Source of the DNA: Athripsodes cinereus
Lineage: Eukaryota; Arthropoda; Insecta; Trichoptera; Leptoceridae
Direction: 5' to 3'
Assembly: GCA_947579605.1 (NCBI GenBank)
Contig: OX388329.1
Coordinates: 29,800,693 to 29,864,692, forward strand
DNA length: 64,000 nt
In this document: positions 11,395-23,690 of the stretch, piece by piece
How the letters are laid out: each line of letters opens with the position of its first letter
How positions within the stretch are numbered: position 1 is the stretch's first letter
Translations under genes and position numbers: made by a program
The notes under the pieces: generated by a model
What the model was told of the DNA's origin: nothing
The model's input: only the letters and a program-made list of their open reading frames with translations
Databases searched by the model: none

Positions 11395-11645
11395 AAAATA
11401 TGGCTTCTGTATCCTAGTCCCTTTTCCTACATATTCTTCTCCTTTTTTACCTCCTCTTTCCTTTCTTTAAGATTTTCTTTATGTGATAGTTGTATGAAGT
11501 TGGGTTAGTTTGATGAAATCGCGCCTCTGCGATAAACTCGCCCTCTGTATATTGATTGTATGATTGTCTTTCTTTTAAATGTATTTTTGTGTGAATTTGC
11601 TTGTAATCAATCTACAGTGAAGAATAGATAAATAAATAAAATAAA
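11395..11645 (+). mobile_element. LINE-C 3' end, plus strand
   Basis: Starts in the last coding triplets and the stop (ATGGCTTCTGTATCCTAGTC), then the pyrimidine-rich 3' UTR, GCGATAAACTCGCCCTCTG, and a TAAATAAA tail. It is the exact counterpart of 33851-34090 in reverse. Confidence 0.7.
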
Positions 11646-12769
11646 AGCTTAAATATTTATTACAAACTTTCAAATGAATAAGAGCAAACAATGAAAAATT
11701 ACCCGACATGTTTGTATTAATTATCCTTCTATAGCACCAGGGAGTCAGATGAAAGAGGAGATTAGCAAAACCTTTAATGGGAACAATAAAACATTATAAT
11801 CCCAACTCAATACAAATAATATTTTGTATGAAATTTCAAATCCTCTTTAGTAAATTGATAAATAATTCTGTGCAGAATATTTGTATGGTTGGCAGCAGGG
11901 GAGTTGGGGAATTGTGTTGACACTGGAGAGATTATATTTTATTCTGTTTATTTTTTATACAATATCAAAGTTGATTTTTGAAAAGGATCAACAATTGAAT
12001 CAACCTTATCATTAGGACTTAATCAATTTATTCTTTTATCTTAAGTAAACATAATTTATTTCATATTCACTATATCAGTGTTTAGGTAATGTAATTCTAT
12101 AATGAATTAAAAACAATAATTGATGTTTTTTTACTGTATTGACTTTTATTGAGAGAAATGTCTTTCGTTTTTAAAGGTTTCATTGGCTTAAAATTACAAC
12201 CATTGATTTAAAATTACAACCATATTTTTATTTATTTATTTATTTCTTTATTTATCTCTTGGTACAATTATAAATACAAACATATGTAAACATTTCATTA
12301 TTATACTTATCAAAATTAAATTACAAACAAATGTTACTATTACACTAAATATACATACCTACATACATACAATTATATCAGAAAATGAGATTTCAACTTA
12401 ATATTCTAATACATACATGTATACATACAATAGAACCATACATCATCTACCATGAGATCCCACCAGGCAGAGCCTGTATGTGGGAATACCTACTAATATC
12501 AAGTTTTATATTCCTACCTGTACGTAACTATAAACATGTATGTGTCCTTTAAAAGACTAAATAATTGCAGTGTACTGTGTACTCTGTAGTATACTCTACA
12601 TATTATATACACACAGATAAACATGTACCTATACTTCATATTATATTTCTAAATAGCAGTTAACGATTACAATAAAAAATAGAACAACAATATAATATGA
12701 TTATATGCATGTGTGTAACACAAACTAATTTCGTAGTATTTTCTATTTACCATGAGAAAGAAAGAATGG
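11646..12769. other. AT-rich sequence with a LINE-like (TTTA) run
   Basis: At 12220-12260 a TTTATTTATTTA run is followed by CTCTTGGTACAATT, probably the reversed tail of an unplaced LINE. Near 12340-12430 there are ACATACAT simple repeats. Otherwise nothing is recognised. Confidence 0.35.
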
Positions 12770-12850
12770 TGAAAGACGAAAGACGTCTCTCAGTATACAC
12801 CAATATTGTAAAAAAACGAGTGTTTTTTTTTTCACCATTTATTAAAACCA
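12770..12850 (+). repeat. Partial hammerhead-type foldback repeat
   Basis: Keeps AGACGAAAGACGTCTCTC, that is GAAA, palindrome GACGTC and TC, as at 541-553. The first core strand and the matching stem I are lost. Confidence 0.4.
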
Positions 12851-13084
12851 CGTTCAAATCAATTCTCTGATGTTAAAAGCTCGATGAAATGATTTTATAC
12901 AGTATGACTCACGACATCAAACTGGAATAGAAGGGACTGGTTTTCTGACCTTTTTTCTGGGATATTTATTTGTTGATAGCAATTGTGAGTACTGATGTTT
13001 TGTGATTAAGACATAAACCTAATATATTTTGCGTTAACGAATCAAATTTGTATGTGGGGAAAAAAGAATGGATAACGAATATTA

Positions 13085-13215
13085 TTTATTGATTCACATC
13101 AATTCTTGGCGTGAGCCTTTTGCATGTTAGCGAAACAGTTTCATAGACAACAAAACACAAACAGAGGCAATGATCACAAAATTACAAGTCAAGAATAAAC
13201 TTTTGTATAAGTTTT
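13085..13215 (-). repeat. Family G repeat
   Basis: TTATTTATTG, then GGCGTGAGCCTTTTGCATGT, then ACAACAAAACACA. This matches the bounded insertion at 53045-53227. Probably a SINE-like element with a reversed TAAA tail. Weaker relatives are at about 15160-15250 and 45775-45830. Confidence 0.45.
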
Positions 13216-13314
13216 AAGTAGCTAATTGATAGAAAAAGAAGTCAATAAAATTAAATAATTGAAAACAGAAGAAATCGATTGGAAAAAATAGGTCTTTGTT
13301 AAATAAATTTCACT

Positions 13315-13475
13315 TTGATAGACGACCACGTGTTGAGTAGGAGAAATCGACGTGCGAGATTGAAAATCTAGAGGAATGAAGAGCAAGCGAAAGAAGTATA
13401 CACAATATAAGGATAGATCAAGATGGCGTTCCGTTCTTTTTGCCTCTCTTACCAGACACATGGTTTGAAGGTGTA
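13315..13475 (+). mobile_element. LINE-A fragment, plus strand
   Basis: The GACCACGTGTTGAGTAGGAG...GCGAAAGAAGTAT...GGCGTTCCGTTC stretch corresponds to the C-terminal RVLSRRNRRARL...AKEV region of LINE-A. Only about 160 bp remain. Confidence 0.55.
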
Positions 13476-13554
13476 GATAAATAGATAGATAGAAAAAGAG
13501 AAATTATAATTCTATAATGTGTCTGCGAGAGGAGGTGAATGGAGAGAGTTTTAA

Positions 13555-13680
13555 AAGAGGGCTGAAGACACCTTTTTGCTGGGAGTTTCGGGTGATGGAT
13601 ACGATATACGGCGCCCTTGAGGTCATGTTATGAGTAAACGGCGCTTTACAAATTGTCCATATATACATATATATATAATT
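13555..13680. repeat. Dispersed repeat H
   Basis: ATACGGCGCCCTTGAGGTCATGTTATGAGT here matches ATATCGCCCTTAAGGTCATGTTTTGAGT near 46345-46375. The source element is unknown. Confidence 0.4.
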
Positions 13681-15159
13681 GAGTTTGTGTCTAGTTATGG
13701 ATTATGTTGGGACTTAAGTTATCTTATATATAAAGGTGTTTGAACTTAGGATCATCTGAAATTATGCTGAAGATTTGAATATTAAAAGCGAGATTATTAT
13801 TATACTACTATTATGATACATACACTTTAACACAACATTATGAATTTGAAACGGACATTTTGTTATTAAATCCAGAACTTTGCGAATCTTTAGATAATAT
13901 GAATTGTAATCATTGTTATTGAGAACTATGTGTGGGATGTAAACAAGATTAGTGTTTGAAACAATATGAAGATATGAAATAATAATTTTATAACGTCTTG
14001 TGGATTTGAATACAATGATAAATAAAGTTTAACTTTATTCATAGAATAGATTTTGCCAATAGAATAAATAATTTTGATAAACTCGGTTAAAGGCATAGTT
14101 ACGAAGATAAAGAATTTACCCATTCATGACTCATCCATAAATTAGAATAATAAAGGTTCATATATGATTTATTGACTCTATTTACAGGTCCTTCCAAGAA
14201 GTCTTCCGCAGTTAATCATTCTTGTACCTACACACCTTTAATTTTCTGAGGTTTTTTCTCTCGAGGTAGCTCAGATTATGCGCAGTATTCTGGGACTGTC
14301 ACTGAGTTTTGTTTCAAAAATTCCTCTCGTCGTTTTTCTACAGACGTTCCAATGTCATTTCTGTATTTGAGCTTTATTTAAACTAGGCAAGGTTGATCTG
14401 TCCCCATTGCACTACAAAGTGTAGTGTTTCATTTTTCAATGAAATAATAACAGTATTTTATTTCAGCAATGCCACAAGTTGGAGTTTTTCTGTCACTAGA
14501 ATTGCAAACACAAAGACAGCAGAGCATTAGGAAATATGGCTCCGAGCCAAGTACAAAATTAATGCATCATTTTGAAATTATATAGCAGCATAAATAAATT
14601 CAGTGGATTTTCATACGTAAAAAATATCTTTAACTTATTTCAATTATTCTATGCGTACTTTTGATCAAGAATCTTTTGAGACTTTGTCGATAAAAATCAA
14701 TAATCATAGTTCCAGCTTTTTTGGCTTAATTATGTGGATAAATAGGAGTTCACAACTCCTGAGATATCCAGGTGGAATTGGGTCTCTCATCAGTTCTAGC
14801 TATTGTTTTTCGAGATGTATAAACAAACATTTTATTAGAAAATATCATTACCTGCTTGTGAAGACAGTGTTTTAAACTATTTTTTATTTGGTGTTGCTTT
14901 GGAATCGCCAACCATTTAGATAAAAAATACTGATAACCATCTTTGAAAGCAAATTGAAGACTGCACTGTTTACCGGTTTCCTTGAAACGGTCTAAGTGCC
15001 TATTGTAAAACGGCGCCAAAATTAAGCTAACCATCAACATCGTCATCATTATTTAGGGATTTTATAAAGCTTCACTTCTTTCTGCATTGTACAAAGCTTT
15101 CGCAATTTCAGGTTGTAACGTACATGGGTACTGTTGATTATTTTGTCTTTTGCTAGATA
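13681..15159. other. Unassigned sequence
   Basis: No coding gene or dispersed repeat is identified. A short ATAT run is near 13660-13680. Confidence 0.35.
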
Positions 15160-15330
15160 ATGTCATATTTTATTTATTTATTTATTAATACATTTAACGG
15201 CATGAGAGCCTATTATATAATGATAAAATTGACAGGAAATTTGTAAAATATGACAAAGATATTCAATACACAAAAAAACCTTAAAAATACAAACAAATTA
15301 AAAACTTAACAATAATTAATAAATTAAAAT
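15160..15330 (-). repeat. Family G-like repeat with (ATTT) start
   Basis: TTTATTTATTTATTAATACA then ACGGCATGAGAGCCTATTA. This corresponds to the GGCGTGAGCC module of family G. Diverged. Confidence 0.35.
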
Positions 15331-16635
15331 TGACCAATTTCATATCCATCTAAATATGATACTTGTGTATTAAGCATTAGATAAATCATTTATAGAAAAT
15401 TAAAATTTAATAAGTAGGAATTATCAAAATTTTAACATCCCATTTAAAATTATAAAATAATCTAAAGTCAATGAAATAAAATAAAACGATATCAATAGGA
15501 TATTTCACTTTATTTATTCAGTGTTCTAAGACTTATGAAATTAAAAAATCTCATTTCGAATTATTAATAAGTCAATCTACTAATTTAAATATTCGTCTCT
15601 GAAAATATTCTTGTTTGATGATTTTTAAATAATCCTTCTATAAAACCAGAAACACAGTTCAGAGGAACAATGATTCAGTACGTACACATAATAAACCAAA
15701 AGTTTAATGTATTTCAATTTATTCAGATAATACCTCTTTTGTATTCGTAATAAAAAATGCGAATAAAAAGTCTTGTGTAATGTTTCAAATTATATTATTC
15801 TATCTGTTACTTGAAGATAAGCTCATAATTTTGCTGAAAAAAAGATATAAACCATTTATTATTAAAGTAATAAGGGTTTGTGATGAGATAACTGGTATAA
15901 ATGTAATATTATTATTGTAAATATTGTATAATACCACAGCACCGGCGTACTGTGATATCACACAAAGCACAGTACACGAATATAGGCGAAGGAGAGAGAA
16001 CAGTATTTTAAAACAGTTTATTGGTCAAATTTAAAGACTTAAAAATGATATCGTCGGTCTTTCTTGTTAACCACGTAAATCCTGATTTGGCCAAAAGTTA
16101 CTTTTTGATACCAATCTGTGAAAATTTTGGCACCACTGTGTGAAAATTTAGAGTGTAAAAATGTTCAAAAATCGGAGTTCTAAAAAAATAGGTCCTCACT
16201 TTTGAAAAACCTGAAAATATTTCTAGACAAAACCATCGAGATCATGAAATATATATTAAAATCTAGTAAACCTGCAATATGTTTCATTTCTTCATTAACT
16301 ACATAGATTCATTTCGATTTAATTAAACTACGTTCATAAATTATTGTTACAAAGATAACATTTCCACAGCATTTGTAGTCAGCGTGCTCAATCTTCTTCA
16401 CTCATATCATGATTTCCTAGCGGTTATGTTTGTATAAATTTTCATTTACCAGCATAGGAACATTAAGATATATTTACATTGTTCCTCAGTACCTATTACC
16501 TTCGTTGATTAAATAATAGAAGAAAATTGGGTAACGAACTATTGTTTCTACTAGTGTAATTTCTCCGATAATTTCTACTACGTGTTTCGCATTTGAGAGG
16601 AATGTCTTCTATCTTCTTAATAAATTGTCAGAATG
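15331..16635. other. Unassigned sequence
   Basis: Contains two near repeats of CTGTGAAAATTT (about 16118 and 16139). Otherwise featureless. Confidence 0.35.
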
Positions 16636-17120
16636 TGTATCTATACTCTGTATCATACCAGTGGGGTGGGCAGAGAGAAGGGAAAATCATAAAGATCTAT
16701 CCTTTCATACTAATTTCGCTTCTTCTACATTTATGCAAGTCGTCATGCACGCACGTTGATTTCTCTCACTCAACACACGGTCGTCTTTGAGAATTTGATC
16801 CACGTGATCAAACTACGTAGTTCTTGGACGTCCACGCTTTCTTACACCCCCCCTCTTTGAGATAATAATAATTTCATCCTTTTTGTCATTCTTTCGTCAC
16901 CCATTCGCTCCACGTGTCCAAACGATCGTTCGCAAGCATTCTATCCACAACACTTCTCTCGCATACGCTCATACTTCTGATATCTTCATTCTTAATCACT
17001 CCAACCTTTGTTTTCAATGACCACTTCCGCAGCATTTATAACACTTTCACCAATTTCTCAACTACGAATAAGTTTTTCTTGCATACATAAATGTCGGTAC
17101 GAGAATGGTAAACATTTTGC
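16636..17120 (-). mobile_element. LINE-A fragment, minus strand
   Basis: The minus-strand reading, broken by frameshifts, covers the C-terminal region: MYARKT near 17070-17100, a RFGHVERM-equivalent near 16910, an RKRGRP-like block near 16830, and the NQRACMTT..MNVEEAK-like end near 16700-16760. It includes GGTGGGCAGAGAGA just before the tail. Confidence 0.6.
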
Positions 17121-17634
17121 ACCAGTATTTTTGCACTAATCGACTCATTTCCGTGTCCATACAATATAACATAGAAACGAACATATTATTTATAAACGAA
17201 TATATTAAAACATTTACGTATCGCCTTCCGGACAACAGTACAAACAACATTACGATTTGAATACGAGACATAAATTTCAGTAGTAGGTACTGAAATCTCT
17301 TTCATAAAATATATTGTACACACATATTCGAGTCGCTGATTTAAATTACTACGAGTATTGTGAAACTCTACATAGAAAGCGAGTGTTGTGAATAAATTAT
17401 CTCTATTGTATTGTATTGTATGCCTCCATCTAATAAACAGAATTTGTTGGAATGTTTCGTTACTAATTTAATTTATGAAGCTAAATAAATTGATGATAGA
17501 TTTGACTTATTTTTGAAGGGTTAACTATGTAAACAGTTGAGAGACATTTTTATAATTTAAGAGTATTTGTTCCATAGAGCACCCGGCAAATAATATTAAT
17601 CTGATAAGATCTGATAAGATTAATACACATAATA

Positions 17635-18070
17635 TACAAACAACCGTCGCAGAAAAAATACGTAAATATACAGAACAAGCAGGAGAAATAAAAAATATTT
17701 GGCATTCTAGGTCCGTTTATATAATACCTTTAGTCATGTCAGCTACAGGGGTAACTCCGAAATCTTTAATAAATAATTTACAAAAATTTTATTTACCGGT
17801 TAATTTGTAGATTAAAATTCAAAACCTGCTATAATAAACACTTGTAATATTGTAAAAAAGTTTTTGAACACAGATATTTCAGACACAATGCTGGTATTTT
17901 GAACCCGCGTTCTGAGCATAATCCTTTGATATCCTGTATATCTGGATTGCTGAATTTTTCCCAGCATTAGACTGTTAAGTTTTTGTGTGACCATGACTGA
18001 TCATAATATGGAGACTTATCTGGTTGTATAATGCTGAGAAGTGTGGATGGCAATTCTGCCGCCGCCTAAA
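17635..18070 (+). mobile_element. LINE-B tail, copy 2
   Basis: Begins TATACAAACAACCGTCGCAG and is collinear with copy 1 through to CAATTCTGCCGCCGCC. It encodes the remnant TELAGEIK, MSATGVTPKSL and LPVN blocks with stops. It is followed directly by repeat F. Confidence 0.65.
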
Positions 18071-18094
18071 AAAAATTGCCGGGTTACCTCAACG

Positions 18095-18270
18095 CTTTGA
18101 TGAGCGTAGGGGTCTAATTGTAGTTGTTTCGAGAACAAAATGCAAAATGCATTAAAAAAAACTGTAATATTTTGCTTAAACCGCTTACCAGCAAAATAAT
18201 TATCGGTACAAAGTTAAACACTTATGTTCACCTTTCTGCCGTTATGAAGTTTTTATTGTTCTTGTAAGTA
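18095..18270 (+). repeat. Dispersed repeat F, copy 2
   Basis: Reverse complement of 5490-5665. It abuts the LINE-B end at 18070. CCAATAAAGATATA at its right end is a possible poly(A) signal region. Confidence 0.5.
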
Positions 18271-18689
18271 TTTATTTCTTTTTCATACCAATAAAGATAT
18301 ATTTACAAACTTAAACATCCATTATTCATGTGTGCTTCTAAATACAAGTGTTTAGTAAGAATTATTGTTTCCGTGAATGTTCGAAAATAGCGTTGCGTTG
18401 TATGAGGAGTGCTATGGTTGAAAATACATAAATTCTTACCCAAAATTAAGTATACCTACGTAAAATATATTTAACTCTAAATAAAAATCAATGAGTAATT
18501 ATGTAGGAGTTTCATATTGGGCATCAATATAAATAAGCTTATTACACAACTATTTAAGTTTTCAATAGCAGTAGCACAAAGCTCAATAAAGATTTGGAAT
18601 ATCTAATATCTAACCGAACTGGCAGTTGAAAAGTATTGAATTTAATCAAATGATCTAGAGTTTGTGTGTTCACATTGTGAAAAGACATT

Positions 18690-18795
18690 TTAAACATATT
18701 TGATATCAATAAAACACTGTTTTACTTTTCACTATTGACTTATTATTACTCGAAAGCGCTTTCGTCAAGTTAGCTTGACATTTTTTTTTAATTTA
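18690..18795 (-). mobile_element. Hammerhead-type retroposon, 5'-truncated copy
   Basis: On the minus strand a perfect six-pair stem II, GTCAAG-CTAA-CTTGAC, is followed at once by GAAA, the self-complementary GCGC, and TT. Sequence downstream (AAGTCAATAGTGAAAAGTAA, then ACAGTGTTTTATT) matches the post-cleavage part of the 23691-23880 element. The CTGANGA strand is absent and replaced by an A-rich run, which fits 5' truncation. Confidence 0.5.
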
Positions 18796-19260
18796 ATCGT
18801 TCCGACGTCATTAGGTGGAGAATTATGATTTATTGGAGATCTAAAATAGGAGCTTGAACCATTCAAGATCATTAAATGCCATGTCGTCATAAAAGTTCTC
18901 GATATTTTGGCGCTCTTGTAGGCGCCATTATCACGAGTTTGAAAGTCCATGACGAGATGGCATACTTGAAAGACCATCACTTGTAAAAATAAGAGATACC
19001 AGAAAGTGATAGCTTCTATGATTTGCATAAAATATTTCTTGATTAGCGGATCTTATCATTGAGGCAGTGAGAATGGTGGAAATGGTGAACGTTTTCCATA
19101 AATACTGAAATTGATCACTTAAGTCAGACATGAGCCAATTCGTAAGCGTTGGGGCGCCTTTCATACTTCTTTCAATAATTAGATTTTACACAATGTTGTA
19201 ATATGTAACATGGTTCTCTAATCAAGATTTTTTATTGGTTCAATAAATATATTCATTCGC
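18796..19260. repeat. Unknown repeat with a segment shared with the hAT right arm
   Basis: GCCAATTCGTAAGCGTTGGG near 19133 and the following 110 bp (ACAATGTT, ATCAAGATTTTT) match 50434-50570 inside the hAT element. The sequence at 18800-19130 carries two overlapping short minus-strand frames. I do not recognise them and cannot say whether they were coding. Confidence 0.4.
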
Positions 19261-19849
19261 TTGTTCGTGAATGATATCATGTTATAATACAACCTTTTTG
19301 AAATTAATTTCTGTTTACATCTCGCGTGTAGGTATGTAGATTCCGTTAGACAACTTTAAAGATGTTATTCTCTGATAACATCTCATAGTCACTTAGTAAT
19401 TCTCTTTCCACAATTTCCTTACAAAGTGCTCTTATGCTTGTAAATATGATATTAAGTTACGCAATCAAACAATATATTAAATATAGACTAACAAGCGTTA
19501 AAGGTTTTCGTAGGTTAATCGATTTTCTGTAACAAATATACATTTGTACACAAAAATAACTGTGTTTTAATTTCTGTTGTGGACTTTTATTGTTGAAGAA
19601 CTTTTGTTTACTTTTTCTGAATTTATTTTAGTAATTTTGTCTTTAATTTGGGTGTCAGACTAAATATCTTAATAACAAGTGATATTGAATACGATATTGT
19701 TTATGGACATGCCATAGATAATACTGTGCACCATTGCAAAGACTTTATGTAGTTTCTGTGGTCTCTGTGATAGGAGAGATGGCGGACTTGGCTAGGTTTT
19801 ACCTGACAATGTCTTCCTTCAAACTTAATTCAATACATATAAATTTTTC

Positions 19850-20150
19850 TATCTTATTCCTTCATGTCGTATCCCAAGTGAGGTAGGCAGAGAGAACACC
19901 AAATAGATTTGCCCTTACATACTTCTGTCGCTTCTTCTATATTCATACAAGTTGTCATGCACGCACGTCGATTTCTCTTACTCAATACAAGGTCGTCCTT
20001 AAGAATTTGTAGTTCTCAGACGCCCGCGCTTTCTCACACTCCTCCTTCAGACAATGTCATACTCTTTGTCATTCTTTCCTCTTCCATTCGTTCCACGTGA
20101 CCAAACCATCCTAATTTATTTACGCATTTCTCACTCTATAATGCAACTTT
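19850..20150 (-). mobile_element. LINE-A fragment, minus strand
   Basis: Reads from the tail (TCGTATCCCAAGTGAGGTAGG) into the NKRNRRACMTT..., RKRGRP- and RNEE-like blocks in reverse. It has internal deletions (the DQIL region is shortened near 20008) and stops at about 20150. Confidence 0.6.
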
Positions 20151-20825
20151 TTTTAGATAAAATTCAATATTTAATGTTAAATTATACTAATACCTAGTTT
20201 GAATTATTTCTCAAAGCACGAGCCTTGTTAAGCTTTGAGAACATTTTCTCGACCCAAATGTATGAATATATGAATGACTTGTAAGGAGAAAAAATGAAAA
20301 ATATTGTTTAGGAAATAAGAACTAAAAGACTAAACTTACAGATAAACTGAATATTGAATATAATGGCAGGGAGAATTGAAAGTAACAATCTTCCTTTGCA
20401 TACTTTGCCATATACTATTCAATATATTCAACAGATTTAGACTGCATGATCCAACCATTTGTTTCATATAAACCATTTGAAAGAAGATTTTGAATGCAGT
20501 ATTATTCAACAATATTGAATTTCTGAATTCCATTGACATGATTGATTCATATACAATTACACAGTTATTTTGTTGTTTTAAAAATTAACGCCATACAAAT
20601 CATATTTACTTACAATTTTAATGATGCTGTGAATAAATATCAATTAATAAACAACAGATATTTACATGTTAAAAAAATATTTACACAATGAATGGATATA
20701 TAAGCTTTTGACATTAAAAAAAAATATAATAAAAACAATTATATATAGAGGAAAACATAATTACAAAAGTACCTGCACATATACATACATTCGGCTAAAA
20801 GGGTTTCTAGCTGTCATGCCTATAC
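20151..20825. other. Unassigned AT-rich sequence
   Basis: No feature recognised. Confidence 0.4.
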
Positions 20826-20940
20826 TTTTTTTTAAAGATATATCTGGGTTTTGTTATAAACCCAAATACAACCATATACACCTTTCACAGTAAGCTAAAA
20901 GCTTGTGTCGTGAAAGGGGAGTTTGCCGGGTGGTTATGTT
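20826..20940 (-). mobile_element. SINE-2 copy, truncated
   Basis: Begins with a T-run, then AAAGATATATCTGGGTTTTG, and ends at GGGGAGTTTGCCGG. This is the reverse of 26170-26280. The tRNA-like head is missing. Confidence 0.65.
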
Positions 20941-21674
20941 CATTTTAGCTATTAATTAACAAATAAGCAATGAGCATATAGCAAATACAATTTAGCAATG
21001 TAGGTACCTAGTAATATAAAAAAAAAAATTATAATATGATGGTAAAAGTATACACAATAAAAAAAAATTAAAAGGTATGTAGGCTACAACCATATTTGAA
21101 ACCAAAATGTCATAATACGCTGCAATACTATTCTATGAAGTAAATCAAAAAAATAACATAATATTAATATAGGTAGGTACCAAGTACCCGCATACTGCAA
21201 TTTTATATATAACATAATTAAGTACGTCACATTTTCCAAAATGAATATTGAAAATAGACAAAGGAAAACTAACATAATGATGCCAAAAGATAAGCGAAAA
21301 TATTTTCCTCATAAGAGATGTATCACACATAGTTTGTCTTGATATTATTGTGTTGAAAGAATTTCCCCTTCAATCTGTCACTATTGAAGAGCTTGCCAAT
21401 TAATCAATAATCACTGTTAGCCTCTAATCATTCAATCACCAGTCCACCGCACTTCTCCGGCCAATTTCCCCGGTTTATGTGGTAAGAATTTCTACTTTTT
21501 ATTTCACCTTATACCTACTGTTCATTCTTACATAATCACCGAAAATACATACTGTATCTACAATATATTTGGAAATAAGCTTACACCAATAAAGCTATTA
21601 TGAGTCGGCACACTCGGGAAAGACCAAAAGTTATTCTGATACGGGAGTTCCGATATTCTTAGCTAGATCATATT

Positions 21675-21870
21675 ATGAGAATACATAACATAACATGCAT
21701 AAAAAATTCACACAAATCAAGCTAGTCCCAAATTAAGATATGAATCTTGTATTGTGGGTACTAACGCGACTATACACATACACATGTAACACCCAGACCC
21801 AGGACAATTTGAAAAATGTCATTCTTCAATCTGCCCTGGCCGGGAATCGAACCCGGGACCGGACAATCGT
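21675..21870 (-). mobile_element. SINE-1 copy with intact B box
   Basis: On the minus strand the B box GGTTCGATTC is intact (21844-21853). It is followed by CCGGCCAGGGCAGATTGAAG and the body, down to a TATGTTATGTTATG end at about 21680. The A-box half of the tRNA head is truncated, so transcription is unlikely. Confidence 0.7.
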
Positions 21871-22340
21871 AACCTGATTGATCTGTGATAGTTGAATAAA
21901 ATTAGCATTGTTTTATTTATCGTTTAAGATTTTGATGCGTTGAAATATTCATACATTCAATGCAAATATGTTTATTTATTTTGGTCAACGGAACACTACA
22001 GACAATACATATATGTTTAGTACAATAATACAATAATCAACAACAAGTATACAATGCAATGTCCAGTTTATAAGTGTTCATATATTATTCTGTTAAATTA
22101 AATCAAAGCCCAATTGGTTGTCATACATAATTAAAAACAATATTAAAAAAGAAATTAAGAGTAAAAACACAAAATTAATAATCAAAACATCACTTAAAGT
22201 CATGAATGAAAGAGTGAAAGAGCAATTTCAAAGTAAAATTAGATCATTAATGTGGTCTCTTTTGTGGGGAATCGTATTTAAATTAGATGATTTTTTTTCG
22301 CTTTGTACTGCAGAGAGAAATATTGTTGACCAGAGCCCGT

Positions 22341-22525
22341 ACACAAAACACATTTAGCGTTACGTTTTCGTTCAAATATAGACGAGGTTGCGAAAAAGTG
22401 TCAATTTTCGTAGCCTACATACACAAGTTTCGTAGCTAAAATACACAAGTCATTGCACAAGAAAACTGGCAGTTTCTCGCAACGCCGCCTTTCGTATGAA
22501 AACGTAACTCTAAATGTGATTTGTC
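22341..22525. mobile_element. Candidate MITE with terminal inverted repeats
   Basis: The left end ACACATTTAGCGTTACGTTTTC pairs with a right end whose reverse complement is CACATTTAGAGTTACGTTTTC. The inner arms also pair loosely (GTTGCGAAAAAGTGTCA with TTGCGAGAAACTGCCA). No open frame. I could not find a clear target duplication, so the superfamily is undecided. Confidence 0.5.
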
Positions 22526-23677
22526 TAGGGCTGCAGGACAGAAAGGAGAAAATTTTAAAAACCTACAATCAGATGAATAAATTTACTACAACATGATAAA
22601 TGAAAAACTGGAGTAAGATCAAAATATAATATTAGTTTTATTATCGGACTTAATGTGCGATGATACACACTTGATATAGATAAAGCAAATACATATTATG
22701 TGATATTTATATATGACTATTTTTATTCCCAAAAGAGTTCCAGCATTACTTGATTAGATTTGAAGTTTTGTTTTGTTCACGTAGCTGCAGACCACTACTT
22801 CTCGATGTATTATATTACCACACACATACATAGTCTGTATATCTTGTCTACCACAACATACTTAATGTCAAGAGACATTAACATTGCTTCACTTTGGATG
22901 ATTATCCAGAGTGAAAGTATCGAAGTGTTGATCGAAAGTGAACTTTCCGTTCACTTTTTATTTAATGTTTTCACTCATAAGTTCTCTGTGGTTTGCATAT
23001 TTTAGTTATAAAAAATATATAAATGTATGTAAAAAATATTTCATTTATTTATATTATTTTATTTTATTTGAGAAAATACATCAGATAAACCATTAGAATT
23101 TTACAAATTCATTGGACACATATAATTAAAATATAAAACAAAAATATGAAGAAAACAAAAAAAAATAATAATATGTGTATATCAAAACTGTAAAAAAAAA
23201 CAATTAAATATAAATTTTATACTAAAATTAAAAGCTTCTAAAAATATACACATAAATTTCTCATAATCACATAATAGTTCATCCATTGTCTTTATGATTC
23301 CGACATTTAATTCGGATTCATAGAGACTAGGGGCAAATTAAATAATAGATCAAAATTTTTTTATGGTCGCTTTAGTGAAAAAAGCTTCCATCAATAATAT
23401 TTATTTGATAAATGAAATGTTTTTGTGTTAACACTTTGGAAATGCATTATAATTAAAATCAATTTAATATTTATTTATTTGACAATATTTCAACATAACA
23501 TGTAATAAATTCCACCAAATTGGGGATGAGTCCATACCAATATTATGATTATTCTCTCAAAATTTACTTTGTACATTATTTCATCTTTTGGCCATTGCGA
23601 TTTGCAAAGAGATACGACTTATATATATAGTAACATAGTATTTACAATATTTAAAACAAATTAAAAAAATAAATAAG
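22526..23677. other. AT-rich sequence with possible LINE tail
   Basis: TTTATTTATATTATTTTATT at 23042 resembles the reversed tails of the LINEs here. No coding remnant is visible. Confidence 0.35.
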
Positions 23678-23690
23678 ATCACCATAGAAT

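Noticed and set aside
14750..15049. 99-residue minus-strand frame
   Set aside because: No recognisable domain, no repeat relation, and AT-driven composition; treated as chance.
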